From assembly GCF_016862315.1 (NCBI RefSeq), contig NZ_BOMS01000014.1, positions 372,001 to 436,000 on the forward strand: DNA of 64,000 nucleotides, in the 5' to 3' direction. How positions within the stretch are numbered: position 1 is the first letter of the stretch; the number at the start of each line of letters is the position of its first letter. Under the pieces are notes generated by a model. That model ran no database searches. It had not been told where the DNA came from and saw only the letters and a list, made by a program, of their open reading frames with translations. This DNA is from Actinoplanes palleronii. GTDB lineage: Bacteria; Actinomycetota; Actinomycetes; Mycobacteriales; Micromonosporaceae. This document shows, piece after piece, positions 53,033-64,000 of the stretch. The translations under genes and the position numbers were made by a program.

Positions 53033-53911
53033 TCAGAGCGGGAGAGCGGCCGGCTCCGCGACGCAGGCGGTGCCGATCCGGCGGAATCCGACCCGGGTGT
53101 AGAGCCGGGCCACGTCGTCGTCGCCGGCGGACAGGAAGATCAGGTGGACCCCGCGGTCCAGCAGCCGGCGGGCCAGGGTGGCGGTGAGCTGGGAGGCATA
53201 GCCTCGCCCGCGCGCCGTCGGCAGCGTCGCCACGCCGGCGATCTCGGCCACCTCGCCGACCCGCATGCTGGTGCCGGTCGCCACGATGCCCTCGCCGTCG
53301 GCCTCGACCACCACGGTCTCGTAGTCGCCGCTGTCCAGCGTCAGGCGGGTGTGCCGGATCACCTCGTCGCTGAGCCCGAGACCGGCCGTGGCATCCCGCT
53401 CGGACGGCCCGGCACCCTCGATGAGCAGGGTTTTCTCGGCGGATTCCAAGGCTGATCGGTACGCCGGAGCGGCGAACGCGAGCTGCGCCACGGCACGGGA
53501 GGCGCTGAGGTCGGCGGCGAATCCGGCACCGGCCGGGTCGAGCGTGCGGATCTCCCCGCCGGGCACCGGCAGGTCCGGGACCAGGGCCTGCGGGTCGAGC
53601 CGGAGCAGTGGCGCGAGCAGCGCGTCCAGGCCGGCCGAGCGGGCCACCGCGAGCAGGTCGGGGGTGGTCTCGTGCACCCATTCGAGCGTCTCCGGCACGC
53701 CCAGGTCGCGCTGCCGGCGGCGGACGTCGAGCAGGTCGCCGGTCGTCGGGGCCGGTGCGCCGAGCCGGGGCCGGGCGTAATACGGCCAGCCCTCGCCCTC
53801 GCGGACGAAGAGCACCAGCGACCCGATCTCCTCGATCCGGGCCCAGGGGCGGGGCAAAGCGTCGTAGAACTGTTCGAGCCGGTCGAAGAGGTCGGAATCC
53901 GCTCGCGCCAT
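53033..53911 (-). CDS. GNAT family N-acetyltransferase
   Basis: The 292-aa protein has a C-terminal GNAT domain. ATGTSMRVGEVAEIAGVATL followed by PTARGRGYASQLTATLARRL holds the acetyl-CoA-binding R/Q-x2-G-x-G/A loop (GRGYAS), and LIFLSAGDDDVARLYTRVGF gives beta-6 and the terminal helix. The N-terminal 150 residues resemble the degenerate first half of two-domain GNAT proteins. The substrate is unknown. It is divergent from gltB. The ATG at 53911 gives the whole N-terminal domain. Confidence 0.88.
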   Translation of the reverse strand: MARADSDLFDRLEQFYDALPRPWARIEEIGSLVLFVREGEGWPYYARPRLGAPAPTTGDLLDVRRRQRDLGVPETLEWVHETTPDLLAVARSAGLDALLAPLLRLDPQALVPDLPVPGGEIRTLDPAGAGFAADLSASRAVAQLAFAAPAYRSALESAEKTLLIEGAGPSERDATAGLGLSDEVIRHTRLTLDSGDYETVVVEADGEGIVATGTSMRVGEVAEIAGVATLPTARGRGYASQLTATLARRLLDRGVHLIFLSAGDDDVARLYTRVGFRRIGTACVAEPAALPL

Positions 53912-53959
53912 CGCGCGAGACTACCGGTCGCCGGTTGGGCTGTGCTATTCAGTTCGTCC

Positions 53960-53987
53960 ACGCAGAGCCGAGTCTGCGTTAAGCAGA
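53960..53987. promoter_or_regulatory. Overlapping inverted repeats upstream of gltB
   Basis: ACGCAGA-N6-TCTGCGT (53960-53979) is a perfect 20-bp palindrome. TCTGC-N5-GCAGA (53973-53987) reuses its right arm, giving three alternating half-sites about 10 nt apart. The array is 60-90 nt upstream of the candidate gltB -10 and looks like a multimeric operator. Confidence 0.5.
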
Positions 53988-54000
53988 GCCCTCCCCGGAG

Positions 54001-54053
54001 CCAGGTGTGATCAATCCGCACCTGGCGGAGATCGGTGTCTCTTACCGTAGACT
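54001..54053 (+). promoter_or_regulatory. gltB proximal promoter region
   Basis: TAGACT at 54048-54053 is a good actinobacterial -10. A 7-bp inverted repeat, CCAGGTG (54001-54007) / CACCTGG (54019-54025), lies where the -35 region would be. AGGAGG at 54112-54117 precedes GTG 54122. No clear -35 or GlnR-type site was recognised. Confidence 0.45.
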
Positions 54054-54121
54054 CGAGAGACTTTGCAGGGCCGACGTCGTCCCGACCTTGATGTGAAACA
54101 CCAGAGACGACAGGAGGCCCG

Positions 54122-58667
<4,546 letters not shown>

Positions 58668-58675
<8 letters not shown>

Positions 58676-60140
58676 TCCGAACGGTTTCCTTCGGTACGAG
58701 CGACAGCTGCCGAAGCGGCGGCCCGTCCCGGTGCGGCTGATGGACTTCAAGGAGGTCTATCCGCCGGCCGGCGAGGAGCTGATCCGCGACCAGGCGACCC
58801 GCTGCATGGACTGCGGTATCCCGTTCTGTCACGACGGTTGCCCGCTGGGCAACCGGATCCCGGACTGGAACGACCTGGTCCGCACCGGGAACTGGGAGTC
58901 GGCGGCGGAGTCGCTGCACGCCACCAACAACTTCCCGGAGTTCACCGGGCGGCTCTGCCCGGCGCCCTGCGAGGCGGCCTGCGTGCTGGGCATCGGCGGC
59001 GACGCGGTGACCATCAAGCAGGTCGAGGTGGAGATCGCGAACCACGCGTTCGACCTGGGCTTTGTCCGGCCGCAGCCGGCTCCGGTGGCGTCCGGCAAGT
59101 CGGTCGCGGTGGTCGGTTCCGGACCGGCCGGCCTGGCCGCCGCGCAGCAGCTGGCCCGGGCCGGGCACGCGGTCACCGTCTACGAGCGCGACGACCGGAT
59201 CGGTGGTCTGCTCCGCTACGGCATCCCGGACTTCAAGATCGAGAAGCACGTGATCGACGCCCGGCTCGCCCAGATGTCCGCCGAGGGCGTCGTCTTCCAG
59301 GCCGGGGTCGAGGTGGGCGCCGACCTCACCGCCGACGATCTTCGTGATCGGTACGACGCGGTGCTGCTGGCCGCGGGCGCGCTGGCCGGCCGGGACGTCC
59401 CCGAGACGCCGGGACGGCACCTCAACGGCGTGCACCTGGCGATGGAGCACCTGGTCCCGGCGAACCGGATGGTGGCCGGCCTGCAGGACAGCACGCCGAT
59501 CGACGCCAAGGGCAAGCACGTGATCATCATCGGCGGCGGTGACACCGGTGCGGACTGCCTCGGCGTCGCGCACCGCCAGGGCGCCGCCTCGGTCACCCAG
59601 CTGGACCAGTACCCGCTGCCGCCGGAGGCCCGGACCGGGCTGAACGACCCGTGGCCGACCTGGCCGCTGATCCTGCGCAACTACGCCGCGCACGAGGAGG
59701 GTGGCGACCGCGTCTTCGGCGTGGCCGTCCGCGAGTTCGTCGGCGACGAGAACGGCAACCTGGTCGCGATCCGGCTGGCCGAGGTCTCGGTGCAGCGGGT
59801 CGACGGCGTCCGCACGGTCGTGGTGACACCGGGCTCGGAGCGCGAGCTGAAGGCCGACCTGGTGCTGCTGGCGATCGGCTTCGAGGGCACCGAGGACCAG
59901 CCGCTGCTGGCCCAGTTCGGCCTGACCCGGAACCGGCGCAACGTGCTGGACGCGACGAGTGACTGGCAGACCGGTGCCGAGGGTGTCTTCGTCGCCGGTG
60001 ACATGCACAAGGGCGCGTCGCTGATCGTCTGGGCGATCGCCGAGGGGCGGGCCGCCGCCGCGGCGATCCACACCTACCTGGGCGCGGCCGGCGAGCTGCC
60101 GGCACCGGTCCGGGCGGATCAGCAGCCGCTCTCCGTCTGA
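58668..60140 (+). CDS. gltD: GltD, glutamate synthase small subunit
   Basis: GltD feeds electrons from NADPH through FAD and 4Fe-4S clusters to GltB. The 490-aa product has N-terminal iron-sulphur cysteine motifs ([18 protein letters not shown] and [13 protein letters not shown]). The FAD motif is [20 protein letters not shown], the NADPH motif is [16 protein letters not shown], and the end is [22 protein letters not shown] 58668 is inside the last codons of gltB, an 8-nt overlap that suggests coupled synthesis of the two subunits. A stem-loop follows 13 nt after the stop. Confidence 0.97.
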
Positions 60141-60153
60141 GTCATCGTTCACC

Positions 60154-60187
60154 GGAGCCCGTCGCCCTTTCCGGGGTGGCGGGCTCC
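60154..60187 (+). terminator. Terminator of gltBD
   Basis: A 14-bp stem (60154-60167 with 60174-60187, two G-T pairs) with a 6-nt loop is followed by GTTTGTG. The T-tract is short, but the stem is strong and begins 13 nt after the gltD stop. Confidence 0.75.
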
Positions 60188-60246
60188 GTTTGTGCTGGTC
60201 AGCGCTTTCATCGTCGTACCGTGAAAGGGTTTGCGGCATGTGGCGC

Positions 60247-60266
60247 CGGTCGCCGTGAGGCGACCG
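60247..60266 (+). promoter_or_regulatory. GNRA-capped hairpin in the pyk leader
   Basis: CGGTCGCC-GTGA-GGCGACCG is a perfect 8-bp stem closed by a GUGA tetraloop, 143 nt upstream of pyk. A GNRA loop suggests a folded RNA rather than a protein site. It does not match a riboswitch class I can name. Confidence 0.4.
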
Positions 60267-60409
60267 ATAAGCTGGCCCGGCGGTCGTTGACGCCCGCGGA
60301 CGACGCAGCGAACCCGTGACTTTCCGGGCAGACCTCGCCGTCGACACCCGCAGTTCATACTGATGACGGGGGTCGGCCGCCGAGCCGCCCCAGAAGAAGG
60401 ACTAGCCTG

Positions 60410-61849
60410 ATGGCCGTGACACGCCGCGTAAAGATCGTCTGCACGATGGGCCCCGCCACCAAGTCGCCTGAGCGGATGCTCGGCCTGGTGGAAGCGGGCA
60501 TGGACGTGGCCCGGATGAACTTCAGCCACGACACCCGGGAAAACCACAAGGAGATGTACGACCTGGTCCGCTCCGCCGCGGAGCAGACCGGCCGTGCGGT
60601 CGCGATCCTCGCCGACCTCCAGGGCCCGAAGATCCGGCTGGGCAAGTTCGCCGACGGCCCGCACCGCTGGGAGACCGGCGACCGCGTGGTCATCACCAGC
60701 GACGACATCCTGGGCACGCGGGAGCGGGTCTCCTGCACCTATACGAAGCTGCCGCAGGAGGTCAAGGCCGGTGACCGGCTCCTGATCGACGACGGCAAGG
60801 TCGCCGTCGAGGTGACCGGTGTCGTCGACAGCAAGGACATCCAGGTCCTGGTCACCGAGGGTGGCCCGGTCAGCAACAACAAGGGCGTCTCGCTGCCGAA
60901 CGTCGCGGTGAGCGTGCCCGCGATGAGCGAGAAGGACGAGCTGGACCTGCGGTTCGCGCTGAAGCTCGGCGTCGACCTGGTCGCGCTCTCGTTCGTCCGC
61001 TCGCCCGAGGACATCAAGATGGTCCACAAGGTGATGGACGAGGAGGGCGTGCGCGTCCCGGTCATCGCCAAGGTGGAGAAGCCGGAGGCGGTCGACTGCC
61101 TCGAGGCGATCGTGCTGGCCTTCGACGGTGTCATGGTCGCCCGTGGTGACCTGGGCGTCGAGCTCCCGCTGGACCAGGTCCCGCTGGTGCAGAAGCGCGC
61201 CGTGCAGCTGTGCCGGGAGAACGCGAAGCCGGTCATCGTCGCGACCCAGATGCTCGACTCGATGATCGAGAACTCGCGCCCGACCCGGGCCGAGGCCTCG
61301 GACGTCGCCAACGCGGTGCTCGACGGCGCGGACGCGGTCATGCTCTCCGGCGAGACCTCGGTCGGCAAGTACCCGGTTCTCACGGTCAGCACGATGGCCA
61401 AGATCGTCACCACCACCGAGGGTGGCGGCCTGGGTGTGGCCCGGCTGCAGCACGACCCGCGGACCCACGCCGGCGCGCTGACCATCGCCGCGTCGAACAT
61501 CGCGCGCAACATCGGCGCCAAGGCGCTGGTGGCGTTCTCGCAGACCGGTGACACCGTGCGTCGGCTCGCCCGGCTGCACTGCGACCTGCCGCTCTACGCG
61601 TTCACCCCGGTCGACCACGTCCGCAGCACGCTCGCGCTGAGCTGGGGTGTCGAGGCGTTCCTGACCGACTTCGTGGAGCACACCGACGACATGTTCCGTC
61701 AGGTGGACGCGAAGATGCTCGGCCTCGGCCTGGCCAAGCCCGGTGACTACGTGGTCGTCGTGGCCGGCTCCCCGCCGAACGCGCCCGGCTCCACCAACAC
61801 CCTGCGTGTGCACCAGCTCGGCTCCCTCGTGGACCCGTCCGCGGTATGA
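60410..61849 (+). CDS. pyk: Pyruvate kinase
   Basis: This enzyme makes ATP and pyruvate from PEP in the last step of glycolysis. The 479-aa protein shows RVKIVCTMGPATKSPERML, MNFSHDTRENHKEMYDLVR, ADLQGPKIRLGKF, the active-site region VIAKVEKPEAVDCLEAIV, MVARGDLGVELPLDQVPLVQ, ATQMLDSMIENSRPTRAEAS and DAVMLSGETSVGKYP. The C-terminal allosteric domain is normal, and no PEP-utiliser domain is fused. The 269-nt region before it contains the gltD terminator and a hairpin. tesB overlaps its stop. Confidence 0.97.
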   Translation: MAVTRRVKIVCTMGPATKSPERMLGLVEAGMDVARMNFSHDTRENHKEMYDLVRSAAEQTGRAVAILADLQGPKIRLGKFADGPHRWETGDRVVITSDDILGTRERVSCTYTKLPQEVKAGDRLLIDDGKVAVEVTGVVDSKDIQVLVTEGGPVSNNKGVSLPNVAVSVPAMSEKDELDLRFALKLGVDLVALSFVRSPEDIKMVHKVMDEEGVRVPVIAKVEKPEAVDCLEAIVLAFDGVMVARGDLGVELPLDQVPLVQKRAVQLCRENAKPVIVATQMLDSMIENSRPTRAEASDVANAVLDGADAVMLSGETSVGKYPVLTVSTMAKIVTTTEGGGLGVARLQHDPRTHAGALTIAASNIARNIGAKALVAFSQTGDTVRRLARLHCDLPLYAFTPVDHVRSTLALSWGVEAFLTDFVEHTDDMFRQVDAKMLGLGLAKPGDYVVVVAGSPPNAPGSTNTLRVHQLGSLVDPSAV

Positions 61850-62721
61850 CGCCGCTGCAGGGCCAAGCCGCTGTCGACCAGCTTCTGGAGATCCTCGATC
61901 TGAAGCAGGTCGACGCGGCCACCTTCACCGGTGACAGCCCGCAGACCGGTGCCCAGCGCGTGTTCGGCGGCCAGGTCGCCGGGCAGGCGCTGGTCGCCGC
62001 CGGTCGCACGGTCGACCCGTCCCGGCTGGTCCACTCGCTGCACGGCTACTTCGTGCGCCCGGGTGACCCGACCGAGCCGATCACGTTCCACGTGGAGACG
62101 ATCCGGGACGGGCGGTCCTTCTCGGTCCGCCGGTCCACCGCCAAGCAGCACGGCAAGACGATCTTCTTCATGTCGGCGTCGTTCCAGGTGCTCGAGGAGG
62201 GTCTCGACCACCACGAGCCGGCGCCGACCGGGGTGCCCGCGCCGGAGGACGTCCCCACCATGCGCGACTGGGTGGAGAAGTACCCGAACCGCAGGACCGT
62301 GTTCAACGCCAGCCCGCAGGCGGTCGACGTGCGCTACATCGGCCAGCCCGGCTGGGTGCCGCCGGGCGACCGGGACGCCGATCCGAAGCAACGGGTGTGG
62401 ATGCGGGTCGACGGCAAGCTGCCGGACGATCCGCTGATCCACGCGTGCGCGCTGACCTACGCGTCCGACCTGTCGTTGCTCGACGCGGTGCTGTCGTACC
62501 ACGGTGAGGTGTGGGGGCCGGGCGGTGTGGTCGGCGCCAGCCTCGACCACGCGCTCTGGTTCCACCGGACGTTCCGGGCCGACGAGTGGTTCCTCTACGA
62601 CAGCGTGAGCCCCTCGGCCAGCCGTTCCCGCGGCCTGGCCAACGGGCGGATGTTCACCCGGGACGGCCGGCACATCGCCAGCGCCGTCCAAGAGGGTCTG
62701 CTGCGCCGCGTGGGCGCCTGA
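61846..62721 (+). CDS. tesB: Acyl-CoA thioesterase II (TesB-type)
   Basis: This cytosolic enzyme hydrolyses acyl-CoA to free fatty acid and CoA. The 291-aa protein is a double hotdog. The first half has RVFGGQVAGQALVAAGRTVD and LHGYFVRPGDPTEPI, followed by RRSTAKQHGKTIFFMSASFQ. The second half has HACALTYASDLSLLDAVL with the catalytic Asp, ASLDHALWFHRTFRADEW and SRGLANGRMFTRDGRHIASA. ATG 61846 overlaps the pyk stop (ATGA). pyk-tesB adjacency is frequent in actinobacteria, though the pathways are not directly linked. Confidence 0.95.
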   Translation: MTPLQGQAAVDQLLEILDLKQVDAATFTGDSPQTGAQRVFGGQVAGQALVAAGRTVDPSRLVHSLHGYFVRPGDPTEPITFHVETIRDGRSFSVRRSTAKQHGKTIFFMSASFQVLEEGLDHHEPAPTGVPAPEDVPTMRDWVEKYPNRRTVFNASPQAVDVRYIGQPGWVPPGDRDADPKQRVWMRVDGKLPDDPLIHACALTYASDLSLLDAVLSYHGEVWGPGGVVGASLDHALWFHRTFRADEWFLYDSVSPSASRSRGLANGRMFTRDGRHIASAVQEGLLRRVGA

Positions 62722-62733
62722 CACTCCTGTTGA

Positions 62734-62790
62734 CCCCGCCGGGGTGGATCCTCGGCCTGGCGACTGGCCAGGGATCCACACCCGACGGGG
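62734..62790. terminator. 57-nt compound hairpin between convergent tesB and DUF308 genes
   Basis: 62734-62738 pairs with 62786-62790, and 62740-62751 pairs with 62772-62784 with one bulged A. Inside, CCTGGC (62756-62761) can alternatively pair with GCCAGG (62767-62772). It lacks a long T-tract but has the same size and position as the palindromes at other convergent junctions here. Confidence 0.6.
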
Positions 62791-62806
62791 CCGGGGACAG
62801 GACTTT

Positions 62807-63694
62807 CTAGTGCCCGCCGGCCGAACGTTCCGGCTTGGCGGAGTTTCCGGCCGCGGTGCCCTCGATACCTGCCGGGCTGTCCGGCACCGGCGGCAGGTCC
62901 TTGGCGTCCGGCGGGGTGGGTGCGCCCGCCCGGGGTCCGGAGATCCCGGCCTGGGCCAGCATCGCGTCCAGGTCGGCGGTGGTCCGCAGCACCCGCTCGT
63001 GGAACGACTCCTCGTGCGTCTCGCCGCCGGCCGGCACACCGTCCCGGGCCCGGTGCTTGGCGATCTTCCGGCCCTCGAAGTCGGTGTGCCCGGCCGAGTA
63101 GCCGGCCAGTCCGGTGGCTCGTTCCGGCGGCAGTTCCAGCAGGTCACGACCCTTCGACGCGACCTCGCGCAGCCGCAGCGCGGTCACCAGGTCGGCCACC
63201 GCGCGCAGCACACCCAGCCCGCCGAGGATCATCAGGACGGTCTCGGCGCCGCGGGCCATCGGGCTGGCGGCCAGGAAGCCCGTCGCGGTCTCCAGCACGC
63301 CGATCGTGACGACGAGGCTCCACACCCGGTCCGAGCCCCGTGTCATGATCCCGACGGAGACGTCGACGGCGCCGCGGACCAGCAGGTACCAGCCGATCAG
63401 TGAGGCCGTGGTGGTGTAGCCGGAGTCGCCGCCGGTCAGCATGACCACGCCGGTCGCGGTGAACAGCACGGCCAGACCGGCGTTCAGCCACCAGGTGCGG
63501 GTGCCGGCCAGCGCGCGCAGGCCCTCACAGACCGCGCCGAACAGCACGATCGGACCGGCCACGGCGGTGACCGCGGTCGGCTCCAGCCGCAGCACACTCC
63601 AGCCGATCACCAGCCAGGCGGCACCCGCGAACAACAGGAATCCCCACACACCTCCACGCGTGACGGTCAGTGGCGAAGAACCGGACCACAACAT
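62807..63694 (-). CDS. DUF308/HdeD-like membrane protein with long cytoplasmic tail
   Basis: The 295-aa protein has six hydrophobic helices in about the first 170 residues (for example GVWGFLLFAGAAWLVIGWSV, WLNAGLAVLFTATGVVMLTG and VETVLMILGGLGV-like segments), typical of the HdeD/DUF308 family, whose role is unclear beyond acid or stress links in enterobacteria. The remaining 120 residues are hydrophilic, with a probable helix at HERVLRTTADLDAMLAQAGI and a Pro/Gly-rich end. GGGAGG lies 4 nt before ATG 63694, which is preferred over ATG 63724. Confidence 0.8.
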   Translation of the reverse strand: MLWSGSSPLTVTRGGVWGFLLFAGAAWLVIGWSVLRLEPTAVTAVAGPIVLFGAVCEGLRALAGTRTWWLNAGLAVLFTATGVVMLTGGDSGYTTTASLIGWYLLVRGAVDVSVGIMTRGSDRVWSLVVTIGVLETATGFLAASPMARGAETVLMILGGLGVLRAVADLVTALRLREVASKGRDLLELPPERATGLAGYSAGHTDFEGRKIAKHRARDGVPAGGETHEESFHERVLRTTADLDAMLAQAGISGPRAGAPTPPDAKDLPPVPDSPAGIEGTAAGNSAKPERSAGGH

Positions 63695-64000
63695 GAGGCC
63701 TCCCGCTGATGCTGTCCCTGCCATGACAGCACCCGGGGCACGCGGCGGCGGGGCGTTCGCTCAGATTGCCCGGCGCGGGGAGACGCTTGTGAGACGCTTT
63801 TTTTCGTACGCCGTAAAGGTCGTACCGGAAATGCTCGATCTTGGTGATGGGCGCGCCGCCGCAGGCGGTGCGGACGCCCCCGCCGCGCGATCAGCCGGAA
63901 GCGGGCTGACGTGGGTGAATGTTTCCGGCGTGTGTGGCCCACGTCACCGTATGGTTATCGATGAATGTGGCTCTCGCCAGCCGCGGCGCGGAGTGATATT
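63695..64000 (+). other. 306-nt right-hand end without an assignable gene
   Basis: It holds the promoter side of the DUF308 gene, a tandem GAGACGCTT pair near 63778-63800 followed by a T-tract, and the inverted repeat ACGTGGG (63909-63915) / CCCACGT (63938-63944). A rightward gene could start at ATG 63951 or beyond, but too little of it is present to support a call. Confidence 0.45.

Noticed and set aside
60141..60409. A known riboswitch before pyk
   Set aside because: The hairpin does not match conserved cores of riboswitch classes I can recall, so only a hairpin is reported.

Overview
The window is a stretch of high-GC actinobacterial chromosome, about 70 percent GC by eye. FtsZ begins and ends like other actinobacterial FtsZ proteins. 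A Wag31-type DivIVA, SepF and YggT follow it, a PriA-type HisA stands in for a missing trpF, GTG starts are common, and neighbouring genes often overlap by ATGA or GTGA. The gene content and long disordered Pro/Gly-rich proteins suggest a Micromonosporaceae member such as Actinoplanes. That placement is inference from gene content, not a database match. Nearly everything is chromosomal core. I see no transposase, phage gene, CRISPR array, tRNA or rRNA.

Layout. Bases 1-8367 hold a division and cell-wall cluster: end of ftsW, murG, murC, ftsQ, ftsZ, yggS, sepF, yggT, divIVA. Bases 8401-14900 hold a membrane protein with a Cys/His tail, a DUF167 protein, a DksA/TraR zinc finger, lspA, an RluD-type pseudouridine synthase, a one-TM extracytoplasmic protein and an EspI-like ParA ATPase. 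dnaE1 (14938-18471) and a membrane protein follow, overlapping a convergent LON-domain gene. Bases 20003-25476 are the histidine cluster hisD-C-B-H-(small membrane protein)-priA-hisF.

Bases 25756-39768 are more accessory. They hold a small winged-helix-like protein, a yczE/yczR MocR pair, a VOC protein, an ECF sigma factor with a SnoaL-like tail, a FadD-type acyl-CoA synthetase, a PfkB kinase, a tiny secreted repeat protein, a PdxR-like MocR regulator, a split DsbD-like redox module with a frameshift, and a heterodimeric ABC exporter. rpsD and a DUF2470 gene then diverge from a 33-bp palindrome that resembles an iron box. Bases 43722-50341 are hisI-trpE-(Trp membrane protein)-trpC-trpB-trpA-pdxH-like, followed by lgt and an FAD monooxygenase. 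gltB-gltD, pyk-tesB and a DUF308 membrane protein end the window.

The genes fit together as pathways. MurG and MurC make lipid II and its precursor, while FtsQ, FtsZ and SepF build the divisome. LspA and Lgt process lipoproteins, two of which lie in the redox module. HisH and HisF form one enzyme, PriA probably serves both His and Trp synthesis, and GltBD supplies glutamate. PLP recurs in YggS, the PdxH-like protein, two MocR regulators, HisC and TrpB.

The least ordinary signals are non-coding: a family of 50-100 nt palindromes at convergent gene ends, including two copies of a 53-bp element, and several nested operator-like repeats upstream of ftsZ, gltB, yczR, pdxR and rpsD. I found no clearly new defence or biosynthetic system.
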